From NCBI GenBank assembly GCA_951799445.1, contig OX637294.1, forward strand, positions 25,197,452-25,261,451: DNA of 64,000 nucleotides. The letters run 5' to 3'. Below the pieces are notes generated by a model. It saw only the letters and a program-made list of their open reading frames with translations, was not told the DNA's origin and did no database searches. Position 1 is the stretch's first letter. The number at the start of each line of letters is the position of its first letter. Shown here piece after piece: positions 34,844 to 47,200 of the stretch. The position numbers were made by a program, and so were the translations under genes. The DNA comes from Pseudisothecium myosuroides. Taxonomy: Eukaryota; Streptophyta; Bryopsida; Hypnales; Lembophyllaceae.

Positions 34844-35762
34844 GGGTGATTGCATGAAACACTTGTACTATTTTCTGTCACATATCTCGTGATGATTAGT
34901 TTTTTGGCTATAATACTTGGATTTTGATTCCAAATGATTCAAAATTCATAGACAAGGTACTGATGACTACTATACACCTTGTCTATATTTTTGGAATTTT
35001 TTAAAATGTTTCACTATTTAAAAATAGCCCCCGATATTATGTCACAAATGCCAATTTGGAGGTTTTTAGTACTATTTAGTACCCATAAAAACGAATTTGG
35101 AGCTGAAATTTGGTAGAGATGGTCTTCTACACTAAATAGGGGTATTAAGGGGACCCATACTTATTAATCGACATTTCACACTATATAAATATCTACCTTT
35201 CTTGTACATCAATAGTTATTGAAGTGTCCAGGGGTTGTACATCATGTTTCAAACATCTACAATTTTCAAAGATAAGTCCCTTTAATTTTTTGGTCCCCTT
35301 AATACCCCTATTCAGTGTAGTAGACTTGTAGCTATTGTCCAAAGGAATTCTAAAAATACTTAATTTTGTATGGTGAAGAAGTCCACAAATTGAGTCCCTT
35401 TCTACTAGCATTTTGAAGCATGTAAAAAATTATTTTGGTGGTTTCTTTGGTGAATGACCATTTCCATAGAGTTGCCACAAATGGCCAATTTTTTTTTTTA
35501 ATTTAAGTTTTTTCCTATTTTCTACTAATTAAAACATCAAAGTATGTATTTTCTTAAGATTTGGCACTTTTCTAATTCTCCTATTTAGAAATTTTTTTAA
35601 TGAATTTCCTTTGGTGGTTACCTTCATCTTAAAGGTACATACATTGGCCATATTTTTTGATTTTAAAAAAAATTGATTTTCTAATTTTAAAGTATTCCAG
35701 AAAAATTCATGAGTATTACTGCAAAACGCAACAAATAGTACAGGTGTTTTGTGCAATCACCC
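34844..35762. mobile_element. 919-bp foldback element with long imperfect terminal inverted repeats
   Basis: The left end GGGTGATTGCATGAAACAC and the right end (GGGTGATTGCACAAAACAC on the other strand) are inverted, and similarity continues inward. A 29-bp arm at 35127-35155 is matched at 35292-35320 with one mismatch. AGAT flanks both ends and could be a short target duplication. It has no coding capacity. A Mutator-like or foldback-type MITE is possible; the superfamily is not settled. Confidence 0.65.
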
Positions 35763-35876
35763 AGATGTGCTTTGGTCAAACTTGATTGTAACTTGGCAAA
35801 ATATCCAATTCTAGTAGACGATTCAAACTCAAAAAATGAAGTCTTAGAAGTTCCATCTCTAATCCCATTTAATATC

Positions 35877-35983
35877 TTGCAAATTTTTACTTGTTGTAGT
35901 AGTATATAATAAAATTTGAATTGTAACACATTTAGGTTTTCCAAATTTTCTTATATACTACTACAACAAGTAAAAATTTGCAA
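35877..35983. repeat. Perfect 33-bp inverted repeat with 41-nt loop
   Basis: The arms 35877-35909 and 35951-35983 are exact reverse complements (arm core ACTTGTTGTAGTAGTATATA). It could yield a hairpin RNA if transcribed, or it may be a small foldback element. Confidence 0.85.
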
Positions 35984-35998
35984 AAATCCAAAATATCC

Positions 35999-36193
35999 TA
36001 CGTGAAGGTCAGATTTGGACATAAATTAAGTATTTTTTGGGATGTCTGAATTTTTGAAAATATTATAAGTGAATTTTTGGAAAGATTACAAGTGAGTTTC
36101 TGGAATATCCTAGAATATACCACCTGCCGAACCCATTTGCGTGCCAAAAATAAAGTTTTTCGGCACTCAGGTGTCGGATCAGACCTTCACGTA
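35999..36193. mobile_element. MITE of about 195 bp with TACGTGAAGGTC ends
   Basis: The left end is TACGTGAAGGTC and the right end is GACCTTCACGTA, a 12-bp perfect inverted repeat whose outermost TA could be a target duplication. A diverged, longer relative lies at about 50165-50502. Confidence 0.6.
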
Positions 36194-37538
36194 CAGTAGG
36201 CTCTATAGTCCTCTACAAAATAAAATTCTTACGTAATTGTGTCAATAACAAAATCCATCATGCATCCATTTTTGGATGGAAACAAATTTTCATCTATAGC
36301 TTGTACACCATTCATTTATTTTTCATGATCTCATCCACTTTTGATTCTTATTGTCCATGTTTTGTAGACCAAAATTGTATTTATAATCCCTTAAGGACTA
36401 AATGTTTGTTCAAGGGGCAATTGAAATTTGGGTACGTAATGATGAAGTCAAACAAATGTTTTTGAGATAAGAGTGGGACATTTACATTGTTCTTTTGTGG
36501 AAATTTAAATAAAGTTCCAATTAGGTGCCCAATTCTAAAAGCTATGAGCTACCTAAAAATTTAGGTAGTTTGGACAACTTTGAGAAGCTTGTACTAAACC
36601 CCTCGTATATTTTTGAAATTTGACATGTATGTAACTAACATGATAAAGTAAGCAAATGCAAAAAAATAATACTATGTTTAGTGCAAAATCTCACTCCAAA
36701 AGGAGCAAAATTGTACCAACCTTATTATACAAGTTTGAAAAAAAATCATTTTTTTCAAACTTCAAAAGCTATAATTTTGCAATTTATTTCGTCAATTTTT
36801 TTGAAAATTCCCCCTCATATTCTAAATGTTTTGCTCTATGTTTTTACTATTTAGATTCTTATAAAACAAAATCCTAAATGCACAAAAAAATCATCAAAAT
36901 GTGGATAGTGAGTTGTTAGTCTACTAGACCTCTTTACATTGCAAGGTGATTTTGAGGAAGGTACCAAATTCACTTTTTCCATTCTTCATCTAATTTTTTT
37001 ACGATATTTCCATATGCCATGTGAAAAGTTGGCTTTTGTGGAAATTTTGCCAAGAAGACCCCTCTTTCAAGTTCATTTTGGCAAAATTCTCTCAGAGTTA
37101 TTAGTATGCCGTCACTAGTGTCCAAGATATTTTTTGAGTTTTACCAGCTATCTTCCATTCATTTCAATAGTGAACCGATTTTTCCTCTATTTTTTACTCC
37201 AAATAGAAATTTTATAGATTTTTTCACCGGATTTTTGAAGGTTTTCAAATTGCAAACAGATTTTTTCCCAATTCCATCAGCTAACAATGAACTAACCGGC
37301 GGTTGTCCCCAAACATTGATCTTCACCTTTCCCTGCAAGGCAAAAAAATTCTCTCAATCTACTTTCATATTATGCATGTCTCGTTTTGTTGAAATTTCGC
37401 CACTGTAAGGGCACTGCCTGTTCCAGTAAACCCGGCCTGTTAAACCCTAATTTTCATCGAAGCAGGGCCTGCTGCTGGTGCGACACTCTAAATTACTCGA
37501 ATTTTCCTGGCGGAGCATTTCGAGGCACTGGGTCGGCG
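36194..37538. other. Spacer and promoter side of the RNA helicase gene
   Basis: A probable family A relic (TAATCCCTTAAGGACTAAATG) starts near 36388. The part next to 37539 contains AAACCCTAA (37443-37451), the plant telomere box common in front of ribosome-biogenesis genes. The transcription start is not assigned. Confidence 0.4.
37443..37451 (+). promoter_or_regulatory. Telomere box (AAACCCTAA) upstream of the RNA helicase start
   Basis: An exact AAACCCTAA lies 88 bp before the start codon. This box is known in plants to be enriched near the start of genes for ribosomal proteins and ribosome assembly, which suits the ROK1-type product. Function at this site is an inference. Confidence 0.5.
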
Positions 37539-40500
37539 ATGGATCCCGCATTCCTGTTTGCGGGGGTGCGCTTGAACAGGAAGAAGTTCGCCTCTGATTT
37601 CAGCCGTTTCCAGGTATGTTTGCAACTGGGTTTTTTCTTGTGGTGAATTTCTTAATCTGCGATTCTATGGAGAACGGAGGTTTCATGGAATGATCAAGTT
37701 GTCGTGAAGTAAAGAGACCGCATGAGATGATGGTCAATTCTGGGAATTTAGGGTTGGATTGAACAAGGAAATAACTAAGGATTCACGGATGGGGATTGTA
37801 CACGGAACAATTCATGACGTACGGAACGATTTAGGGTTTTAGGGTTTTAGGGTTTAAGGTTTTAAGGATTAGGGTTTTCACTAGCTTCTTCTGTTTCGCA
37901 GTCAAAGAAAGACAATGATGGTGTGAAGAGTCAAGAAATCGCGGCTTCTGCAGCGGCTTCTCAGAATGGAATCGAGAGCAAGACCCAGAGCAAGAAAAGG
38001 AAGAGAGTGCTGAAGGAGAATGGTAAGCTTACGGGTTTAGGGTTTAGGGTTTAGTGCTGAATAAGCTACAATTCGAGTGCAATTGACTACGAGTTTATAG
38101 TTTTTTGAACTGAGATTGAGAGAAACTTAGAAACATTATTGTAGATGCCGAAGATTGTTACAATAATTATAATGGTAATAATTTGGTGTCCGGTTATAAT
38201 CTCTGATTCAAGGTTGTTATGTATCTGTGTAGGGTCTGAAGCGACCTTCAATCTGTTCAAGCGCAGAAAGTCAGAAACTGTCGAGACCCCTGAAGTTGAC
38301 GAGGGTGATGAAATGTCAGAACCTGGTGCGACCGGAGCAGTACCGGAGGCAGAGGTAAGTGTTGGATTTTTTTGGAATTCTTACTCAATTGTAATAATCT
38401 CAATTGTAAATTTAACTTTTTTAAAATTATTTTAGGTGAATTTACTAACTTTTTTCAATTATTGAGGGTACATCTTTTGTTTCTCGGTATTTCAAGTCCC
38501 AATTCCTGAATGGAGGATTGCTTTTGAATCACGGATTTCAGGTCGTTGGGTTGTCAAGGAAGAAATATCAAATTCATGTCTCAGGCCGGGATGTTCCAGC
38601 CCCTCTTGTTTCGTTTGAGCAGCTGCGGACACAATATCGATGTAGAAAATATCTAATGAAGAACATTAGAGAAGCGGGATATACAGAACCGACACCAATT
38701 CAACGCCAAGCGATCACGACCTTGTTAATGGTGCGTTTCTGGATATTCTATTGCATTTGTTCTGAAGGACGAATCCGAGGCAGGGTGCAATCTGTAATAA
38801 TTTCTACTTTACCTTCCATGCTACTCACATTCATATTGTTACTCTCTCATTTTCCACGTTCTATCCAATTTCCTCATTATTGTGGTATGGCTCGAGTTGT
38901 ACTAAAAGAACGATATTACTTTTTGCGAATGACATCTTTTTATTGAGTTGCAGGAGCGAGAGTGCTTTGCATGTGCACCGACAGGCTCAGGGAAAACACT
39001 GGCGTTCACTCTCCCAATCCTCATGAAACTAAGGGTAATGAACTAAGGATACTGCTTTCATTAATTCCTGCCAGGATGTTCTAGGTCCTTGTTGAGTTCC
39101 TGGTAACTATCGTCAGTGAAGGAGGAGAACATATCAGGCTCATAGAATGCCTGCTGAAGTTTGCAGTCGTCCTGAGATATTTGGCACTTACGCAGAAGGT
39201 GTTTCTTTCAGGTGCCAAGCAAAGAAGGATTACGTGCACTTGTTTTATGTCCCACTAGGGAACTTGCTTTACAGACTACAAGAGAGCTCAAGAAACTTAC
39301 TGTCGGTACCAAGTTTCGAGTTAGGGTCATGACCAAGGCGTTAGCCTCATGCAATGACTTCTCAAAATTGCCTTGCGACATTCTTGTCTCCACTCCTCTA
39401 AGATTGGATGCTCTATTGAAGGAGTCCAAAATCGATTTGAGCAAGTGAGAACACCGTCCTTCGTTAAGTTCATTGTTTGCTAAGGTTTCTCTGTTTGCCC
39501 TTTGGTTGCAGTTGGCTTTTGGATAGGGGAGGACATCGTCGTAGAGGTTCTGCATCCTTTTTCTAACAGAAGTACGATCTATTGGCTGCAGAGTGGAGTT
39601 CTTGGTTATGGATGAATCAGATAAACTTTTCGAGATGGGATTTGTAGAACAAATTGATTCTGTTGTGGCAGCTTGCTCCAATCCAAAAATTTTACGCGCT
39701 CTTTTCAGTGCTACTTTACCAGATACAGTGGAAGAGCTCGCTCGCTCTATTATGCATGATGCTGTTCGCGTCACCATTGGGGAGAGGTATGAACATTTAA
39801 AGCAGTTGAGTTCAGTAGGCTCATAGTAGTTGTCCTGCTGGTTAAGTGATACCACAGTATGCTTCCATGCTTGCAGGTTTAGTGAGGTACTACTTTTTGA
39901 CAACGGTTCAGTCCCTACTGGAAAGAGCAAATATGCATGCATTTTTATTGTGCGTTCTTATCTTTCAGGAACTCTGCCGCACAGACAGTCAATCAGAGAT
40001 TAGTCTTTGTTGGAAGCGAGGAAGGAAAGATATTGGCATTACGCCAGATATTCAATGAGGTCACTATCCTCCTTTTCTTATTGTGTTTACCGGTAGTTTG
40101 TACTGCTTTGGCAAATATATTATTATGATTTTTTATATTGCCCTAAATCATTTGCACACGAACTTAGGCTGACGCTGCAATTCAATCGACAGAGTTTGCG
40201 ACCTCCAGTGCTAATTTTTGTGAAAAGCAAGGAACGAGCTGCAGAGCTCCATAAACAGCTGGCTTTTGACGATCTCAACATCGACAGTATTCATGCTGAT
40301 CGTACTCAAGCTCAGGTTTGCTTTCATTACCGTGAAAAGTGATTTTCATACTGTAGTTCCAACTTTCAGGGCTTTTGTGATGCTGCACAAAGTCAATTAT
40401 TGGATTCTTGGGAATAGCCCCTGGGGTGATGGCTTTTAATGATTTTGCATTTGACCCGTAATGTTGACAGATCTGCAATCCCGTTTGCTATTGAATCGAT

Positions 40501-41354
40501 GTATTAATATGAGAATTGCAACTGCAGAGGGATGCGGCAGTTGAGAAGTTCCGGGAAGGAAAGACATGGGTGCTTATTGCCACAGACCTGATGGGAAGAG
40601 GCATGGACTTCAAAGGGCTTAATTGTGTCATCAACTATGATTTTCCACCTTCAATATCATCATACATCCATCGTGTTGGTAAGTTTTATCCCTTGAATAT
40701 TTACTGCAGCATCTAATGCTTTAAGTTTTGATAGATGCAATTGGTGGTTTGATATTGTGACCTATTTTATTGCCACTAAAGCGGGGCTTTAAAATTTCAT
40801 TAGCCTTGTTCAAGCATATTCTCTTATGTTCTCTTACATTTGCCTTGTTCCAGCTGTTTAAATGAGCCAGGTATAGGCTACGAACTGGTTTGAAACTACA
40901 GTTTATCTCTGTAATTTTAGAAATATATAAGTTCGGTAATTTTTTTTCCCATTTCTTATTAGCCAATTTCAAATTTCCAGGTCGTAGTGGAAGAGCTGGA
41001 AGGTCTGGCCAGGCAGTTACATTCTATACGGAGGAAGATGTGCCGCTGTTGCGTTCTGTTGCCCACGTCATCTTTGCATCTGGAGGTGACGTTCCAGCGT
41101 GGATGCTGAGTCTCCCCAAAGTACACAAGCAGAAATTTAAAGCTCGTAACCCTGACTCAAATGGGGCGTCTCCTGCCTCTGAAGTCGCAAAGAAGAAGCA
41201 ATATAGCAAGTCGCACAGCGAGAGTTCTGAAGATTTCAGGAAGTCCAAAGACTCGAGAAAACAAGAAAAGGGAATGCCAAAGAAAAACTTAAGGTCCATT
41301 CAAAAGAATCAGAATCCATCGAAAAAGAATACAAAGAGTTATAAGAAGGAATAG
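37539..41354 (+). CDS. ROK1/DDX52-type DEAD-box RNA helicase (plant RH57 group), 11 exons, 584 aa
   Basis: This is a nucleolar ATP-dependent RNA helicase whose yeast counterpart Rok1 is needed for 18S rRNA processing. Exons: 37539-37613, 37902-38022, 38233-38354, 38542-38730, 38954-39034, 39212-39444, 39592-39786, 39969-40059, 40193-40315, 40528-40678, 40981-41354; phases agree. Motifs in order: TPIQRQA (Q), APTGSGKT (177-184), PTRELALQ (210-217), [13 protein letters not shown] (281-288), SAT (313-315), [22 protein letters not shown] and [17 protein letters not shown] instead of DEAD is usual in this subfamily. The tail (about 510-584) is Lys/Ser-rich, as in nucleolar proteins, and the N-terminus carries a KKRKR basic patch. 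The start follows the first in-frame ATG with a good context (GCGATGG). Introns 1 and 2 contain telomere-type repeats. Confidence 0.93.
37830..37878 (+). repeat. TTTTAGGG/TTTAGGG run in intron 1 of the RNA helicase gene
   Basis: Four to five units of telomere-type TT(T)TAGGG, slightly irregular, sit within the first intron, shortly before the acceptor at 37901. Confidence 0.85.
38033..38054 (+). repeat. (TTTAGGG)3 run at the start of intron 2 of the RNA helicase gene
   Basis: Three exact plant telomere units lie just after the donor at 38023. It may act as an intronic telobox or be an interstitial telomeric repeat. Confidence 0.85.
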
Positions 41355-42911
41355 GCGGGGATTGGAACAAGTTTCGGAAGACCTAATAATGAAGGGTGGA
41401 CTAATTTTTCTTTAGCCAGAATACCGGTATGGCCCAGAGGATTGATGACTTCAGTAGGAATTAGACGCCCAGGACGGTGGATCTTTTATAAGCGGTGCTT
41501 CTACCAAGTTCAGGACATTCCATCGACATTTAGGCAGGTATTTATATCCTAGACTTGTAATGGCATGTTTTTTTGAATTAAATTGAGATCGTTAGATTAT
41601 TATTTGTGACTCTTCACTATAATTCTTTCTTGAAGCCTGCCCAGTATGCACATTTACTTCAATTCTTCTAATTTTGCTGTGAGTTCTGGTGCTCACGTTT
41701 GGTGTGCTTTCTGTGCAGGAATTTGATGTTTAACTGGAAGAGGACGTTGTTCAGGTCATGCAAGTTTGGTATTAAGTATAAATTTCGTCTTGTTACAGAA
41801 TGAGTTAATTATTCGTGCGGCTTAGTATATCCGATATAGTTTCAACTGTGATTCAACTGAGTATTTTTTCAAGAGTGTAGGATTATGAGTAGTGTTAAAA
41901 TGAGAAGACAAAATGCATTTTATGGTGCTTGACCATTAAATGGAGCACCTGGTTTTCGCATTGCGGAGCTTGATCCTTACTGGATCTTTGGTTTTAGTAG
42001 ACCTGCTCAGTTTTGCTACCAAGATTTTAACCAAATAGAAAGGACTACCCACCCATTACACCAGAGAGTCCTTGAGGGTGGTGGTGCATATTGAGGGATG
42101 CGCATGTTTTTTATCTATGAGGTGGAAGACGTTGAATTTAAAACTATTTCATCGTCAAAAACTATAGGAAACAGGAAAATTATTTAAATAAGGGCATTTG
42201 GCATGGGTTGGGATAGGTGCGAGTTGTGTGACAATAATATGGATCAGCTCTTTCTTCAACCCCTGGAGTTTTAGCATAAAAATCTGCTTTTGAAAATGAA
42301 TATGAATTTTCTATTCAAGATTTTGTGCAAGGGCATTTTGGAGGTTAAGGGCAAAAAATTGCTCACTCTAATAGGTTCTGTTTTTTGGTGTTGTGAAGGA
42401 TGGTGCACTTATTGTACCAAAAAAAAACATCTCTATTAGTGTAGACTAACCCAATTTTGTTCACTGCCCAATTTTGTCCCCTACTTTTGACCCCGTGTAG
42501 AAAAACATCCAAATCTGTCCAAAAAAATATCCAAATCCGTTTGAGATTTTAACATCAATGCATTAATGCCAAAATGGGGTAATATGTCAATCTTGTATTG
42601 GTGAGTATACAAGTGCCATTAGATAAATGGAAAGGCGGTTTTGTAATTTCAGTGTAGACCATTTCAAAAATTCACAAAAATTATATTTCCACTTAGGTTT
42701 GATCCGTGAATTAAGTGCACACCTCTAAAAAATATGTGCCCCTCTTGGAATTGGCCCCAAGATATTTAGATTCTAAATTAGGGTGGTAGTAGGCTTGTCT
42801 ATCTTAGTCTTTTCTCGAAAGAAAAGTCTTGTTGGCTTTGTATTGAAGGTGAGGAGTCTACATCAATAATATTACAGCACAACTAAGGTAGAAATACCTA
42901 AAATCATTCAC
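41355..42911. other. 3' UTR of the RNA helicase gene and spacer
   Basis: No frame of interest is seen. The region directly after the stop is likely 3' UTR; the poly(A) site is not assigned. Confidence 0.35.
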
Positions 42912-43145
42912 TTAACCCTAGAATGGCCTCAAAGCCCTTTGCGGCTGTATAGTATATTAAGTATTTGGTGGTATATGATAGAAAAAACATTGACCAAATG
43001 TTATTCAATACCAAGTGAATTAATAATCATGATATATAGTATGTAAATAAAAATATATGACAATTCATATAGTAAACCACAATTGAAGAATTATAAGGCT
43101 AAGTACAGGTTGTATACAAGGACCTAAAGGCCATTCTAGGGTTAA
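42912..43145. mobile_element. 234-bp MITE with piggyBac-type ends (TTAA-CCCTAGAA)
   Basis: The left end TTAACCCTAGAATGGCCT (42912-42929) is repeated exactly, inverted, at the right end (43128-43145): an 18-bp perfect terminal inverted repeat including TTAA. CCCTAGAA is the start of the classical insect piggyBac terminal repeat. The interior is AT-rich and non-coding. This is the clearest piggyBac-like element in the window. Confidence 0.85.
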
Positions 43146-44252
43146 GCTGGTGTATATAGAGGGAGTCAACATTTCCTAGTGCATTGTTATTTTTTACTTG
43201 TAGACAACTAAAAATCTTATATTTTCATAAACAAATTATATTTTTTTGGAGATTTTTTGTATTTTCTAAGAATTTTTAAAGTGAAATCTTAAAGTGTTCT
43301 ATAGGTGCATGTTTGAAGCACCTTCAAAAAATTTAAAATCATTTGCTATATACCCAAAACCATTCACTAAAGGCTCTATTACTTTGCAACCATGTTGCAC
43401 CATGTGTAAAGTTAGGAACAACCCACATGGATGGTTTAAGGTCATATTTGGAACACTTCAAGAGATCCATGTATTGCAAAAATGGGGGTAGACAGAAATG
43501 GGTACAACTACCCTTCCAGTGAGGAAATTTGAGTAGGGTATTGAAAACGGAGCCAGTAAGCTTATAAGATCTGAGACTCTCCTCTCCTAGCCATTTGCTT
43601 TGATACATATTGCATGAATGTTGTATTCAAAAATCTCAACTACAGAGAAATCAATGGCGGAATTTGTGGTGTCAATGGAAAGCCCTTGAAAAAGGGATCT
43701 GCACATGTACCATTTCATCAGATTCAGACTTGTGGGACAAGAAAGTGAATTTCAAAGTAAAATTAAAAAACACAAGAACCACACGATAATTAAGATGCAG
43801 CTCGGGTTGGACACAACAGGCCATGCTAGTCAACTTCTGAATGGAATGGCAGATCAGATCCCCAAGTGAACTGTCACAAAAGAACACAAACTTTCAGAAC
43901 GAAAAAAGAGAAGGGGCGACGACATCAATAGAGAGGAAGTTCATGATCGCAATCATTACAGATAATTCCGAGCAAAATACACTCAGAATCTTTGAATTTA
44001 CTCAAAAGGGATGTATTGTTAGCAGCCACAGTGCACGATACTGCAGTGAACTCCGCCTTTCATGGCGTTCAAGCGATACTGCAGTGAACACGTCGAAACG
44101 AGTCCATGTATAATTTGGTGCAAAATGTGAATCTTAAAACATGTCCAGCATTCTCAAATCACAAAACCGGGGTCGTAGTGTTCTAAAGGAAATCATATTT
44201 ACACAGGCTGGCACTGAATGCAATAAATATTTCACATGAGATGTTGCTGTTG
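43146..44252. other. Spacer and probable 3' UTR of the cyclin C gene
   Basis: The 65-90 codon frames on both strands have no family resemblance. Nothing else was recognised. Confidence 0.35.
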
Positions 44253-47200
44253 CTACATTCGTTGCATAAGCTTGCTTACTGCAGCACTGATGCGCTCTTC
44301 AGGTATCTGCCGGTAGTTGTCATAGAAGTCCAAAATCTCCATTGCAATGTTTTTAATCTGACAGTCCCATTTCAATGAAGTATTGTAAAGGGAAAACAAG
44401 AGGCTCATTAACTCCAGAATCAGCTGATTCGAAAATCAAGGAACTTCACAAAAATAGAGTATGCAACCAGAAGGCTGGTACAAAGTCAAACAGCATGGCA
44501 AACTTAGGATCCTTGCAAAAACATCTATACCAAGCTGAACAAGGAATTACACCTTTTAATTTCGAAGGCAGAGAAACCAAACAATTGCAAGGAGAAGGGG
44601 ATAGAGCCATACCACGTTCATATCTACCCGTAGCTCTTCGAACCATGACCTGGTGTCCTTTTCTTTGAGCACACTTGCGATGTAGATGCATGCAAGCGCA
44701 ATCATGAAGGGCGGGTACATGAGGATGAGATCGGTTCTATATGAGTCGTTCACAAGTGACCTGCCCTTGCACCAAAAGATACCAACATCGTTTGTCAGAT
44801 CAACAAAAACTTTGAGATGCTTCATAGCTAAGTTAGAGGCTACTACAATCGCTAGGGATTTGATCCCATCTCCTGCAAGGACTCCTGTTACCACTTGGTT
44901 GGACTAATTAGAAAGCGATGAAAATTCATACAGAACGATTAAAATTTGGTCTCAGGAGATTCAGCACTCGTATCCGAAGATCTCTCCACAGCATTATACA
45001 GATCTCCCAAAAATCAAACTCAATACTTGTGCTAAAATGCTTGAAGTGACGCGAACATTATCCTCTACCTTATTCTAGGAGCAACTGGATTGAAGAAATT
45101 GGCAACAAGCAAGGTTATCAAAATTCTTCCTCAAGAAGATGGTGTAGTAGTTCACCAAGTGAATACGGTCATCTCCGTCATGTTCCCATCTTGCAACAGT
45201 CTGCATACGATTCAACTTTTAGCAATTAAAAGAATTCTGGAAGCGGTACGATGACTTGAAACAACACGCTGTCTCACATAGTCTCATGCACTAAGTCCTT
45301 GAGCAATACACAGGTAATCCTTTCAGCACAAGTTTACCATAATACCGTCTTGCTTTTAGGGTAAATTCATAACATGAGAGAAGGAACTTACTGGATGAGA
45401 GGACGGTAGGGGTGATAAATGACAAGGTAGTAATCTAGTGCTTCCAGCAGCCGCATCTCCATCTCAAGAATGTCCTTAATGTCATACCGATACGCTTTAT
45501 CTTCATTGGCTGTCTCAGTGAACAAACGATCTTAATGAGACTGCCGAAGAGTAGAGTGAGCTACGAAGTACAGAGCAAAACGAGAGTGCTCAGCGCCGAA
45601 AATCCTAATTTATAAACGAATCCTGATTTACGAACTCCTCAAGGACGAATGGATTCAAAAATGTTATAAGCTGTTTCCAACAGAGCAATATCATCTTCTC
45701 AGGTTTTCAGACAGAAACAGAGGGGCTCGCTTACAAGTAAAGAGACTCGTGAAGCTTGGCCGAACTTTCTTGATGTAGAAAACAAGAAGCTTTGCTTGCA
45801 CTGTACTTTCTTCTGCTTTGGAGGCCAGGTACAGACATGTAGGTGCAACTAGCCTTGGATCGAATTCAGAAAAACTCTTTCTGCACTCAAGAAAACAAAT
45901 CTTGTCAACAAATTAGCACCATATATATCTGATTGGAAATCTAGTGCTTGCATAAGAAACAAACACAAAAATGTGCATCATAAAAGCAAAGTTCCTAGAG
46001 AAGATGATCATATGTTCAAATAGCAGGAAAATCAGAGTTATTAAAATCAGATCAGGCCTTAGTAACCATGACCAGATTCCAAAAGTATTATGAAGTAAAC
46101 CAAGAAAAATTTAGACCCCATGTTCAAATGAAAATGTTCCATGCACAAATGAAAAAGCATATGAAAAAACATACCTCGTATATATTCTTCTAAAATATGC
46201 GATAGCCGTTGCAACCACCCTGCATTCCAATATAAGTCAGTGCCTGTCAGTAGTTACCGAACGACCTCCTCAAAACCTAAAACCTCATAAACCAAGCCAA
46301 GCAAAAACAGAAATCCCACTTTAATGTAGTCAGTAATCGAGAAACCCTAAACCTTGACGATGTCCTTCAGGTATGACCTTCTTCAATCACTACCTACGAT
46401 GAGCCGATTTGAAAAAGACACTTATTGCCACTAATAATACAGCCAAGTAGGAGAAAATTGCATATTAACTCACCGTTGACGAACTTTAGCATGGGATCCA
46501 ATTGTTTTGATATCTGCAAGACAGAGGCGACTATGATGGAAGGAATGCATCTAATGACCGTGAGAAAAAGACAAACGAAAACCAGAAAAGGAGAAACGAC
46601 TAAAAAGCAGCAGATTGCCCAGAAGCACGCCGGATCAATTCTGACCGGAAAGCACTTTTGTATAAATGGCACAAATGCACACACTGGTGTTGAAAATGAA
46701 TGAAACAGGGGCGTCCAAGGGAAAAATAGGTGGAGAACTCACAAGTAGAAAATTGTATCTTCATCAGTTTAACGTCTTCAGGGGTGAAACCCCGATCCGA
46801 ATCAGCTTGAGCGACTTTGCTCACTTCATCTTGATCCAGAAGCTTCTTGCTGCAGCCACCAATCCCCGCATCACAATCAATAAACAGCTACAAGCAAGCT
46901 AAGGGAGAGGACTCTAAAGCCATTAGGGACCTAATCCGGTCTCCTATTCGATCCTCGTTACCAACAACAACGCACCTCTTCCAGTACACTCGATTGGCCT
47001 TCAATTCGCAAACGTGACTTAAGAAAATGTCAATGGCTATTCATCTTTATATGGAAATGGCGATATCTACCGTCCCTTGTAATCTAAAACCTCTCAATTT
47101 GAGTGACTGCATCATACATAGAGGTTGACAAAAAAATTGGATCTCAGACTAGTTTCGTTCTTGTACTACTCAAAGTGCTCTCTCCAGTGAATTGTAATGA

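Noticed and set aside
39592..39786. DESD instead of DEAD in the RNA helicase as a possible loss of function
   Set aside because: DESDKLFE is usual in the ROK1/DDX52 group, and all other helicase motifs are intact.
46600..46902. Alternative start of cyclin C at an upstream ATG in the second exon region
   Set aside because: The frame reaches a stop after a few codons; the conserved MAANFW start is found on a separate upstream exon.
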